This document shows, piece after piece, positions 24,498-31,859 of a DNA stretch of 33,178 nucleotides (positions within the stretch are counted from its first letter, which is position 1; each line of letters begins with the position of its first letter). The stretch lies in contig NZ_VHLL01000014.1 of NCBI RefSeq assembly GCF_025384765.1, forward strand, positions 1 through 33,178, in the 5' to 3' direction. The DNA comes from Methanoculleus formosensis. GTDB taxonomy: Archaea > Halobacteriota > Methanomicrobia > Methanomicrobiales > Methanoculleaceae. Under the pieces are notes generated by a model that was given only the letters and a program-made list of their open reading frames with translations, made no database searches and was not told where the DNA came from. Position numbers and translations under genes: made by a program.

Positions 24498-24976
24498 GCA
24501 TCAGCCCCGTAAAATGCAATCCTGTTGATCTCCATCCGATAGAACTCCACAGGTTTTCCCTGGATCTCCTCTATGCACTCGCCGGTATTTCGGAAGTGCA
24601 TCTCTTCATACAGTCTTTTTGCACGCGGATTATTCTTCCTTACAATAAGCCGGACGGTGCCGGTTGTAGTATCGGAAAATCCGTGCACAAGTGAGAGGTA
24701 TGCGACGGTTCTCCCGAACCCTCGCCCGCATCTCTCCGGGTGGAGTGCGATCCGGAACTCGGCAATGCCGCCGGGCTCGCGTGCAATGATCGAAAGACCG
24801 GCAATCGTCCCTTCGTCGTCGGCGATAAGGATATCCGCGTCGGGTTTTTGCGAGTATTCATCCAGCCAGCCCCCGTCTCTGAGCGCGTAATCGAGATCGC
24901 CGAATTCAGCAGGGTAGGGAGGCCATCCTTTGATGACAGCGATGTCATCCTGAGTGATTTGACGAAGGAAAATCAT
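24494..24976 (-). CDS. GNAT-family N-acetyltransferase
   Basis: The 160-residue protein has the GNAT core: [16 protein letters not shown], the acetyl-CoA loop [18 protein letters not shown] (Q/RxxGxG/A-like), and the C-terminal [22 protein letters not shown]. The substrate cannot be told. A TATA-like gaataaaataag at about 24993-25004 lies 25 bases before the ATG, consistent with a leaderless mRNA. It starts a two-gene unit with the isochorismatase-like hydrolase. Confidence 0.9.
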   Translation of the reverse strand: MIFLRQITQDDIAVIKGWPPYPAEFGDLDYALRDGGWLDEYSQKPDADILIADDEGTIAGLSIIAREPGGIAEFRIALHPERCGRGFGRTVAYLSLVHGFSDTTTGTVRLIVRKNNPRAKRLYEEMHFRNTGECIEEIQGKPVEFYRMEINRIAFYGADA

Positions 24977-25246
24977 TCTCGGTAGAACGTAATCTTATTT
25001 TATTCGTTATTAGAGGTGACGGCGAATAACCATAACAATCGGCGTACGAAGAGAAATTCTCGACGCGATTACAGGAAGAGTGAAAAACTGGAAATATTCA
25101 AGGGATTCAGGAAAACTGAAGTAATTCCGTCTCACAACCCCTCTCCAAGGCCCGTTTGCGGCCGTGGTGCCGGCCGGGGGATGGTCGTCCTGTAGGAGGA
25201 CCGGTCTGTTCTCCGTTGCGGTGCTCATGGGTGAGGCGGGTCTGTG

Positions 25247-25307
25247 TAAGTCAACTTGCGTTGACTTAGAAGAGGGGTGTCGGTGTAAGTCAACCTATGT
25301 TGACGTA
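25247..25307 (+). promoter_or_regulatory. paired operator-like dyads upstream of the Imm-5-like gene
   Basis: Two near-identical dyads stand 39 bp centre to centre. The first has perfect 9-bp arms taagtcaac (25247-25255) and gttgactta (25260-25268) around ttgc. The second has taagtcaac (25286-25294) and gttgacgta (25299-25307) around ctat. This arrangement suggests binding of two dimers of one regulator. A TATA-like caaaatactgg at 25326-25336 follows, which places the dyads just upstream, as for an activator or upstream repressor site. The protein that binds them is unknown. Confidence 0.65.
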
Positions 25308-25355
25308 GCCTTCCCTGTGGCATCTCAAAATACTGGAAGCTCATACTACCTGTTC

Positions 25356-25847
25356 GTGAAAAAATACAGCAAACAGGACCAGATAAAGATGGCAGCCTGG
25401 GCCGCGGACTGCGCCGAGCGGGTGCTCCCGCTCTTTGAAGCGGCATACCCGGAGGACGACCGGCCGCGGAGGGCCATCGAGACAGGCAGGACGTGGGTCA
25501 GGACGGGCGTCTTCCGGATGGCCGAGATCCGCGGGGCGTCCCTTGGGGCTCATGCCGCGGCCCGCGATGCGAAAGAGGGGAGCGCGGCTCACTTCGCTGC
25601 GCGAGCCGCGGGCCAGGCGGTGGCGACCGCTCACGTCCCCCAGCACGCCTACGGAGGGGCTTACTATGCTTTGAAGGCCGTCGCGGCGGCCGACCCGGCG
25701 AATGCCGTGGTGAATGTTGCTACGGAGCGGGAGTGGCAGGCGGAAAGGCTCCCGGAGGGGCTCCGGGAGGAGATCATGGGGAGGATTGTTGTTGTGGAAC
25801 GCGGGGGTGGGGTTGTTATCAAACTGCGGAAGGGGGAGGGGTTTTGA
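25356..25847 (+). CDS. Imm-5-like putative immunity protein
   Basis: The 163-residue protein resembles the Imm-5-like family: KKYSKQDQIKMAAWAADCAERVLPLFEAAYPEDDRPR, then AIETGRTWVRTG, repeated Ala-rich helices (AHAAARDAKEG, AARAAGQAVATAHVPQHAYG) and a basic tail. Such proteins are annotated as immunity proteins of polymorphic toxins by domain class, but no toxin gene is visible nearby. The GTG at 25356 is chosen because it gives the family-typical N-terminus and lies about 25 bases after a TATA-like sequence. The frame is open to 25164 but that part runs through the operator dyads and is not protein-like. Confidence 0.75.
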   Translation: MKKYSKQDQIKMAAWAADCAERVLPLFEAAYPEDDRPRRAIETGRTWVRTGVFRMAEIRGASLGAHAAARDAKEGSAAHFAARAAGQAVATAHVPQHAYGGAYYALKAVAAADPANAVVNVATEREWQAERLPEGLREEIMGRIVVVERGGGVVIKLRKGEGF

Positions 25848-25962
25848 GGGTTTATACCGTTCGTGCCACACCTCACTCCGCACCCCGAAGGGTGCCACCG
25901 CCCGGGTGCTTAAATAATCCCGGCGCCAACGCAGTACAACCATCCGGCAACACCCTCCTCAT

Positions 25963-26571
25963 ATGACCGACCTGAGCATCTTCCTTGCAGAGCATCCCTG
26001 CATCGATTACTCGTCCCCGATTATCCGGGCGAAGGCTGAAGAGCTGTTCCCGGGAGCCGATAGCCCTCTTGAAAGGGTTCGGATCGCATACGAGTTCGTC
26101 CGCGACGAGATCCCGCACTGCTTCGATATCGGCTCGGACGTCATAACGGCGAGAGCCTCCGACGTACTCGCCAGGAAGACGGGGATCTGCCACTCCAAGG
26201 CAAACCTGCTCGCGGCCCTGCTCCGCGGGATCGGGATCCCCGCCGGATTCTGCTACCAGCACATCACCCTTGCGGACGACGACTCGCTCGGCTACTGCGT
26301 CCACTGCTACAACGCGGTGTATCTGGACGGCCGCTGGATCTTTCTTGATGCACGCGGGAATACGGGCGGCAGGCGTGCGCTCTTCTCGGTGGAGGAGCCA
26401 ATCCTCGCGTATCCCAACCGGAGCGATTACGACGAATACTTCTGGAAAGGGATCTACGCATCGCCGCAGATGGGCGTCATGCGGATGCTCGCCGCCGCCA
26501 CGACACGGCAGGACGTCATCGAGAACCTGCAGGACTATATCGAGGGCGAGCCCGATATCCTCGACTGGTGA
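25963..26571 (+). CDS. transglutaminase-like cysteine protein
   Basis: The 202-residue protein has the transglutaminase-like triad: C76 (TGICHSKANLLAALLRG), H114 (VHCYNAVYLDGRW) and D129 (FLDARGN). Such proteins are usually thiol proteases or amidases, not true cross-linking enzymes. No signal peptide is visible, so it should act in the cytoplasm. A TATA-like cttaaataat at about 25908-25917 gives a short leader. Its length is typical for the single-domain archaeal form. Confidence 0.88.
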   Translation: MTDLSIFLAEHPCIDYSSPIIRAKAEELFPGADSPLERVRIAYEFVRDEIPHCFDIGSDVITARASDVLARKTGICHSKANLLAALLRGIGIPAGFCYQHITLADDDSLGYCVHCYNAVYLDGRWIFLDARGNTGGRRALFSVEEPILAYPNRSDYDEYFWKGIYASPQMGVMRMLAAATTRQDVIENLQDYIEGEPDILDW

Positions 26572-27166
26572 CGCGAGAGGCGAAGGTGCCTCTCCTCTGC
26601 CCTCTGCCTGGGCGGGTTGGGTACAATGGTTAGATCGATGGAAACGCCCCGCAAGAGAGTGTATAATGGGACAATCCGGTATGCAGGGAGCGGAGCAGGA
26701 GGCGGCGGAGCACGGTCGAGCGCCGGAATCTATCATCCTGTGTGTCGCCTTCCGCACCACCGGCGCATATACCACTCCATCGCCACGCCCAACGTATAGC
26801 AAACCGGATTGACCGGCACATCCACATGGTGGCGCCTCCCCTTATCGAGCCAGTCCTGATTCTTCCAGTAGGCGTGGCCCGCGGGGGTCTGTCACCCGAC
26901 TTGCTGCAGGGGTCCGGTTAATTGGAACGCTATCACATCAAAGAGCCCGAGTCTCGCATGGGTTCCCATCCGGTGGGCAGCGCGGGGTTTCTATCAAATT
27001 GCAGAAGGGCGAGGGTTGTAAGAACCATCAAGTTCTCTGTATCCGATCCCTCCATAGATTGATCGGCACGACACCGTTCAGGATCGAAGAAACCTCTATA
27101 TGCTCCTGGTTATACACAGGCTCGCCTGGGAATACTTACTTGTTGAAGTCTCCCGGGGAGGTTGTC
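26572..27166. other. 595-bp interval without an intact gene
   Basis: No frame here looks coding on either strand. It contains the Imm-5-like remnant at 26979-27018 and two TATA-like sites near 27095 and 27112 that serve the ABM-domain gene. The remainder (26600-26960) shows no repeat, RNA or protein signal that could be named, and may be a decayed gene. Confidence 0.5.
26979..27018 (+). pseudogene. 3' remnant of a second Imm-5-like gene
   Basis: This segment reads RGVSIKLQKGEG in one frame, closely matching the last residues GGVVIKLRKGEGF of the intact Imm-5-like gene, and the DNA agrees through most of about 40 bases. The stop has been lost and nothing upstream is recognisable. It suggests a former tandem pair with a decayed downstream member. 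Confidence 0.5.
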
Positions 27167-27454
27167 ATGTTCGTCAATATCGTGGAGTTCCCGCCGATCA
27201 AGAAAGGAAAAGACGAGGAGTTTAAGGAATGGTTCAAGGAGTCCAACGCGAGTTTCATGAAACACGACGGGTTTATTTCACGAAGGCTCCTGGTCTCGGA
27301 TAAGGGATCGTACGCGGCGATCGTCGAGCACCTGAGTAAGGACACGTTCATGAAGATGCATACGAGCAAGGAGCACGAGGTTCTGCGCGCGAAAGGTGAT
27401 ATCCTGATGGACGGGAATCCGAAACCACACTTCTACGACGTTGTCGACCTGTAG
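27167..27454 (+). CDS. ABM-like (antibiotic biosynthesis monooxygenase) domain protein
   Basis: The 95-residue protein has the small dimeric alpha/beta-barrel pattern: MFVNIVEFPPIKKGKDEEFKEWFKES, FMKHDGFISRRLL, and AAIVEHLSKDTFMKMHTS. Members include monooxygenases and heme-degrading enzymes, but many have unknown roles and the ligands are not visible. A strong ribosome binding site (ggggagg at 27155-27161) supports this ATG; the frame open upstream to 26999 runs into the Imm-5-like remnant. Confidence 0.78.
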   Translation: MFVNIVEFPPIKKGKDEEFKEWFKESNASFMKHDGFISRRLLVSDKGSYAAIVEHLSKDTFMKMHTSKEHEVLRAKGDILMDGNPKPHFYDVVDL

Positions 27455-27596
27455 CCCGGGTGCGGTGGCGTCTGTGGTTGTTCAGTATACGGTATCGATG
27501 TGAGGGTTGTAAAAATCGCAGATCTCTATTACCCCGGAGACCGTGCGAGGGGGAGGGATAATCTCACCCGGCGCCGAAGGTGCCGGTCGATCGAGC

Positions 27597-27827
27597 ATGA
27601 AAGCCAAACACCTCGTCGGCGCACTCATAGGAGCATTTGTGGGGATAATCGGCCTGCTCTGGCTCCTGCAGGGCATGGGCATCCTCCGGATACGCCCCAT
27701 ACTCTGTATCGCGAACTGTGAGGAGATCGTCGGCCCGTCCCCGGTATGGGCGGTATCCGGGCTGATCGCCCTCGTCATCGGGGCTATCCTCGTCTTTGTG
27801 AGTATGAGAGGCGTCAGAAGATTCTGA
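27597..27827 (+). CDS. small two-helix membrane protein
   Basis: The 76-residue protein has two membrane helices: about 5-25 (LVGALIGAFVGIIGLLWLLQG) and about 50-70 (AVSGLIALVIGAILVFVSM), joined by a short loop with two cysteines (ILCIANCEE). The start is preceded by gaaggtg, a modest ribosome binding site. Glycine-spaced helices suggest tight packing. Function unknown. A possibly related small frame, broken, lies at 29337-29493. Confidence 0.6.
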   Translation: MKAKHLVGALIGAFVGIIGLLWLLQGMGILRIRPILCIANCEEIVGPSPVWAVSGLIALVIGAILVFVSMRGVRRF

Positions 27828-27970
27828 GCGTCTGATCAACCTGCTGGCCGCCCAGCGGTATGAACATGACCCGGGCGGGGGCACATTTTTGGGCAAAACC
27901 TTCATCCGCCCCGGAATCCCACCAGAGTATCAACAAAGAGCCCTTCTCGCCGTCGGGCTCCGGGAGCACC

Positions 27971-28471
27971 ATGCACCACCACGAAAACATCGTCCTCATC
28001 GGCATGCCCGGTGCGGGGAAGAGCACCGTGGGCGTCGTCCTTGCGAAGACGCTCGGGATGCAGTTCATCGACACGGATATCCTGATCCAGGAACGGACCG
28101 GGAGGATGCTGCAGGAGATCCTTGATGCGGACGGGCCGGATGCGTTCAAGCGGATCGAGGAGGAGATGATCCTCTCCCTCCACCCCCACCGTGCCGTGAT
28201 CGCGACGGGCGGGAGCGTGGTCTGCAGCGAGGCCGCGATGGCGCACCTGAAGTCCGAAGGAGTGGTCGTGTATCTCGAGATCGCGTACGAGGAGATGACG
28301 GCGCGGCTCAAGAACATCACGACCCGGGGGATAGTCCTCCTCCCGGGCCAGAGCCTCCGCGGGATGTACGACGAGCGGGTCCCGCTGTATGAGAGGTATG
28401 CCGATCTCACCGTCGCGTGCTCGGGTAAGGATCTTGAGTCTGTGGTCGGGAACGTGATCGAGGCGTTGTGA
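27971..28471 (+). CDS. shikimate-kinase-like P-loop protein
   Basis: The 166-residue protein follows the bacterial AroK layout: Walker A GMPGAGKST (about 11-19), DTD (about 35-37) for magnesium and substrate, FKRIEEEM, GGSVV (about 78-82), and a lid region with RLKNITTRGIVLLPG, then DERVPLYERYADLTV. Bacterial shikimate kinases phosphorylate shikimate with ATP. Most archaea use an unrelated GHMP-type shikimate kinase, so this protein may be an acquired enzyme or a paralogue with another substrate. The ATG at 27971 follows cgggag; the longer frame from 27860 has no support. No other shikimate-pathway gene is adjacent. Confidence 0.8.
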   Translation: MHHHENIVLIGMPGAGKSTVGVVLAKTLGMQFIDTDILIQERTGRMLQEILDADGPDAFKRIEEEMILSLHPHRAVIATGGSVVCSEAAMAHLKSEGVVVYLEIAYEEMTARLKNITTRGIVLLPGQSLRGMYDERVPLYERYADLTVACSGKDLESVVGNVIEAL

Positions 28472-28678
28472 GGGGGTCCGGGAATACACGCGGGGACGCC
28501 CGGCCGGAAGGCAGAGATCCGGGTTTGGGATAACCCCGGGGTTCCGGAAACCCTCTTCGAGCCCGGTTCACGGCCGGCGATCCGCCTCCGGAGCTGTTGA
28601 ACACGGCCCCGATTGAGACCTACAGAACTCCCGCTACCATAAAAGATATCCGGCGAGATATCGCAGATAACAACGATC

Positions 28679-29233
28679 ATGCACATCGAATATCCCGATA
28701 TCGGTATCTGCGGACTCTCCTGTCGGCTCTGCCCCATGTACAACACCGGCGCAGAGAGCAGATGTTCGGGATGCAAGAGTTCACCCAGAATGGCTGTCGG
28801 CTGCCCGTTCATCACGTGCGCTGTCAAGAGAAAGGGGATCGAATTCTGCTGGGAGTGCGAGGAGAGCGAGACGTGCGAACGATGGAAGAACCACAGGGAA
28901 GCCGGTAAAGAACGCGATTCTTTTAAGTGCTACCAGACGCTTGAGGAGGATATCTCGTTTATCTCCCGGTACAGTGTATCCGAGTTTCAGCAGATACAGG
29001 AGCGGCGGGGGTTCTTACTCCGGGAGATGCTGAACAACTTCAACGAAGGCCGTTCGAAGAGTTATTACTGCATCGCTGCAACCGTTCTGGAACCCGGAGA
29101 ACTCGAGGAAGCGCTCTCCCAGGCAAAAGAAGAATCCGGGGGGCTTGACGTCAGGGCAAGGTCGAAGGCTCTTCACCGGATTCTTGATGAGATTGCTTCA
29201 AAGAGACAGTATCGCTTAAAACTGAGGAAGTAG
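28679..29233 (+). CDS. DUF3795 cysteine-rich protein
   Basis: The 184-residue protein begins with the DUF3795 pattern: cysteines at 11, 15, 18, 29, 32, 42, 47, 57, 60 and 66 (ICGLSCRLCPMYN, CSGCK, GCPFITC, FCWECEES), which probably bind zinc or an iron-sulfur cluster. The C-terminal two thirds are helical and charged. Function is unknown. A TATA-like ataaaagat at about 28638-28646 precedes the ATG by about 35 bases, giving a short leader. Confidence 0.85.
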   Translation: MHIEYPDIGICGLSCRLCPMYNTGAESRCSGCKSSPRMAVGCPFITCAVKRKGIEFCWECEESETCERWKNHREAGKERDSFKCYQTLEEDISFISRYSVSEFQQIQERRGFLLREMLNNFNEGRSKSYYCIAATVLEPGELEEALSQAKEESGGLDVRARSKALHRILDEIASKRQYRLKLRK

Positions 29234-29336
29234 GTGCGGTGGCAACATCTCGTTTCATACTCCCTTAAACTTCTGACCAACCTGCATTACCATTCCGATT
29301 GCCCTTTCTGCTCTTGAGTGCAAGGCTCTCGTACCT

Positions 29337-29493
29337 ATGCTCAAGCGGGTAGCGTTTACGCTCATAGGAGCACTTTTCGGAGTTACCACACATGGGCATC
29401 CTGGGCTCCGGTGAAGTTACCAGATTCCTGTTCAGCGGGCTGTTGGGAGCGCTTGTGGGAGGATACATCGGCTATAGGATTGCGATTCGATAA
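29337..29493 (+). pseudogene. broken small membrane protein gene
   Basis: The frame from ATG 29337 reads MLKRVAFTLIGALFGV and then goes out of frame to a stop at 29412-29414. A second frame, offset by one base, reads MGILGSGEVTRFLFSGLLGALVGGYIGYRIAIR from 29392 to the stop at 29491-29493. Together they look like one two-helix membrane protein of about 52 residues split by a frameshift near 29390. Alternatively the second part is a separate 33-residue peptide. Confidence 0.4.
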
Positions 29494-29617
29494 ACCGGTA
29501 CGAGAGATACCTTCTCGTTTCTTTTCCTTCGCCTCCTGCAGCAGAGACACCCCGGCAAAATGTATACTCTCCCGGATGGTGTCCCGCGTCCCGGTCATCC
29601 GGAGGAGGCAGTCCCGT
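29494..29617. other. short gene-free interval
   Basis: Nothing is recognised here except a TATA-like atgtatac near 29560. The whole 29234-29617 stretch holds only the broken small membrane protein. Confidence 0.4.
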
Positions 29618-30279
29618 TCACCTCGATCCCGCCTCTGAGACCAGTAACTGCTCTTCCTCATCCTCGACGAAGTTCACCGTAACAAGCTCCCTTCGTGCAC
29701 GCCGAAGTCCGAGTAGGGTTCGTTCAGGAGCGTTCCCCGCAATGACGCGCCGTCGTCCGACTGGCTTTCCAGGCGGACCCAGACTCCTTTGGGGATCAGT
29801 TCTCTTTCTTTTGAGTACAGGATCACCGATACGTCGTCGAAATACCCCGGAGCCCTGAACCTGTCGAGGTCGACCCTCTTTCTTACTGCCTGGAGCGGTT
29901 CCGGTTCATAGTAGATCCGCCACCGCTGTTCTTCGAGCAGCGAGAGGCGGTTCGCTTCATCGTTCGAGAGGAGCGTATACGTCCCCACCTCATCGGCGTG
30001 GAGTATCAGCCCCTCGCCGTGGTTCTCGAAGTCCATGACGATCTCCGGCGGCTTTCCGGCCCCGGTCCGGCAGAGGGAATGGATGCGGAAAGTGATGCCC
30101 TCTTCGTGGTCGATGTAGAAGAAGCCGATGCACCTCTTCGCATCTGGGCGCATCAGTCCCTTCGCGGAGAGGAGGTCGGAGATGGCGGGGCCCAGCTCTG
30201 CGATTGCCCACCTGTCGATGATCTCGCGATCGGGGTAGGGTGCAGTTTCGTCGTTCATGGTTATGTACAGGGTTCTCAT
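29618..30279 (-). pseudogene. DUF2314-like protein gene, frameshifted near its 3' end
   Basis: The unshifted frame runs from a start near 30279 (or 30258) to a stop at 29674-29676, about 200 residues. The C-terminal half (GVWVRLESQSDDGASLRGTLLNEPYSDFGVHEG) resembles DUF2314/YegJ-type domains, which normally continue after HEGD with a beta strand. Here the frame ends in SLLR and stop. One base lost near 29692-29696 would restore ELVTVNFVEDEEEQLL and continue to a stop at 29618, so the 3' end is probably frameshifted. The N-terminal half (IGFFYIDHEEGITF...HSLCRTG) is unassigned. If read as is, the truncated protein could still be made. Function unknown. Confidence 0.55.
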
Positions 30280-30569
30280 GTGAGCATGAAAGAGGTTTTG
30301 GATGTTCATGGGAGGTTTTTGATTTGCCAGGTGGGTCAATCGGGTGTGGGAGTTTGGGGTGGGGTGGTGGTTCTGGTTGGGGATTGGAACCTTTGCATAT
30401 CCCACTGTAGGAATAGAGCGATTGGCTTTGTGAACAGACCTGAGTATATTCTTTGTCGCATGATCGCCTCAGATGTACCTTCCTGTAGGATTTAGATACT
30501 GGAATTGAACCATGTGATGAAGTCTTAGTTCCTATTTACTATCGAAGCCTTATCGAAGGCGATAGAAAA
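30280..30569. other. AT-richer interval before the zinc-ribbon gene
   Basis: No convincing gene. The first part is low-complexity, with long G/T-rich runs such as gtgggagtttggggtggggtgg near 30344-30370. The last part carries the dyad described separately. Confidence 0.45.
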
Positions 30570-30579
30570 CTAAATAAAC
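30539..30579 (+). promoter_or_regulatory. dyad and TATA box before the zinc-ribbon gene
   Basis: An imperfect dyad pairs ctatc (30539-30543) with gatag (30561-30565) and gcctt (30548-30552) with aaggc (30556-30560). It ends five bases before the TATA-like ctaaataaac at 30570-30579. The TATA predicts transcription near 30602, just before the ATG at 30610. A regulator binding here would block or recruit the TATA-binding machinery. Confidence 0.5.
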
Positions 30580-30609
30580 CGCTGATCGACTAGTATGTGT
30601 GAGGGCACT

Positions 30610-31023
30610 ATGGGTGCAGAATTTAGGTACATTTGCTCCAAATGCGGATATTCTATAGTGACATCGGGACCCTGGGAGTTTTATCGGGATAGATTGGGAA
30701 ACCGCCGTCCCGCTGGACATCCTGTCCCTCTATTCTGTCTAGAGGGGCCGGGAATTTTTGGGCTGTCTGGAGAAGTCTATTGTCCAACATGCGATGAGGT
30801 ATTTGATGTAGTTCTTGTAGAATTCAAGGAGCCGACTCTGGATACCTATGCTGTATGGTCTGGTCAATGTGAACCTACAGAGGAGTTCAAGAAGAAGGAC
30901 GCTGTCCGATGTCCCCAGTGTGGGAATCCTCATCTAATTCTGGGACCTGATGAGGAAACAAAAACCCGCTGCCCTCGATGCCAAAACGGGGTTCTTAAAG
31001 GCAGAGTGGAGTGGATATCGTGA
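30610..31023 (+). CDS. zinc-ribbon protein, AT-rich and probably acquired
   Basis: The 137-residue protein has three CxxC pairs and one more: C9/C12 (ICSKCGY), C58/C61 (YCPTCDE), C101/C104 (RCPQCGN) and C121/C124 (RCPRCQN), giving likely two zinc ribbons. The N-terminal part has FYRDRLGNRRPAG. No enzymatic motif is seen. The start at 30610 is preferred over 30595 because gaggg precedes it and a TATA box at 30570-30579 predicts the transcript start at about 30602. The gene and its flanks are clearly lower in GC than the rest of the window, suggesting horizontal transfer. Confidence 0.75.
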   Translation: MGAEFRYICSKCGYSIVTSGPWEFYRDRLGNRRPAGHPVPLFCLEGPGIFGLSGEVYCPTCDEVFDVVLVEFKEPTLDTYAVWSGQCEPTEEFKKKDAVRCPQCGNPHLILGPDEETKTRCPRCQNGVLKGRVEWIS

Positions 31024-31294
31024 TGAGGAGTCTCCTTTTTCTCTCCCCCCTACGTTTTTCCAGGTCTTCTTCCTTGGCTTTTACTGGGGAGAAAACTATT
31101 TTCCCTGTCTACCATTAAGAGCGGGAGACTGCATACGGGGTAGAGCGCACCGTTGGCAGGATGCTCTGTTTTACTACTTATCTTCCCTTTGTTGGAGCTT
31201 TTTCTGTATCTTCCCGGTGAATACGTATTCTAAATAGTACTACTATTGGGAAAGGGGGAAGAACATATTCAAGATCTGTCTCCTTTATGATCTT

Positions 31295-31734
31295 CTAATT
31301 TAATCGCCTCGCAGGATACTCTTTCATTATTGCTCGGTTGGTGATCTTGGTCCCGGTACTGTCAACGGCGATGTCCCCGGCAAAGAGCTCTGAAACGACT
31401 CTGAGCGGGAGATCCAGGCGTTGGATCCGAGGAAAGAGAGTGATATAGTCGGCTGCTTAGAGTGCGGGAGGAAATGTCGCAAGTTTCCGGGCAAACCTCT
31501 CCATCTGACAGTAGGGTATCTGCATGAAGACGCGAATACCGGCCATCCAGGTAATGAATCAGGTATTGATACGGCCGACCGCGTTTTCCGGCGTTTATCT
31601 GGGCAAGGATTTCATCTACTGGTCGATGAAGTCAGGTGGGAGGTAGAACACCCCGCGTCGCACCAAGCGTTCTTATATATACTCCAATCACAAGTGTCAG
31701 GGTACGGGCGGCCCCAGCGTTCTTTCTTGGTCAT
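31295..31734 (-). pseudogene. decayed DDE transposase of another IS family
   Basis: Reading the minus strand across frames gives MTKKERWGRPYPDTCDWSIY, then LVRRGVFYLPPDFIDQ, NAGKRGRPYQY, FMQIPYCQMERFARKLATF, ADYITLFPRIQRLDLPLRV and finally GDIAVDSTGTKITNRAI. The last part is the typical D-S-T-G motif of IS5-like DDE transposases. The gene is broken by at least two frame changes and an in-frame stop, and its 3' end is missing at about 31295. The second ISH3-like copy sits 125 bp upstream of it, so the region is a small nest of insertions. Confidence 0.8.
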
Positions 31735-31859
31735 GAGAGGGCGGAAGGGGCATTCGTCTTCATTTTTGTGGTCGAAAGACTGGATTTGTTCAATACAGCA
31801 GGATTTTATTGGTCGTATGAAGGAATGACCTGCTAGGCACTGCGCGAAAGTTCCATGTA

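Noticed and set aside
29383-29661. Minus-strand frame of 92 residues
   Set aside because: No promoter, no conserved-looking segment, and it overlaps the better-supported small membrane frame and the shifted 3' end of the DUF2314-like gene.
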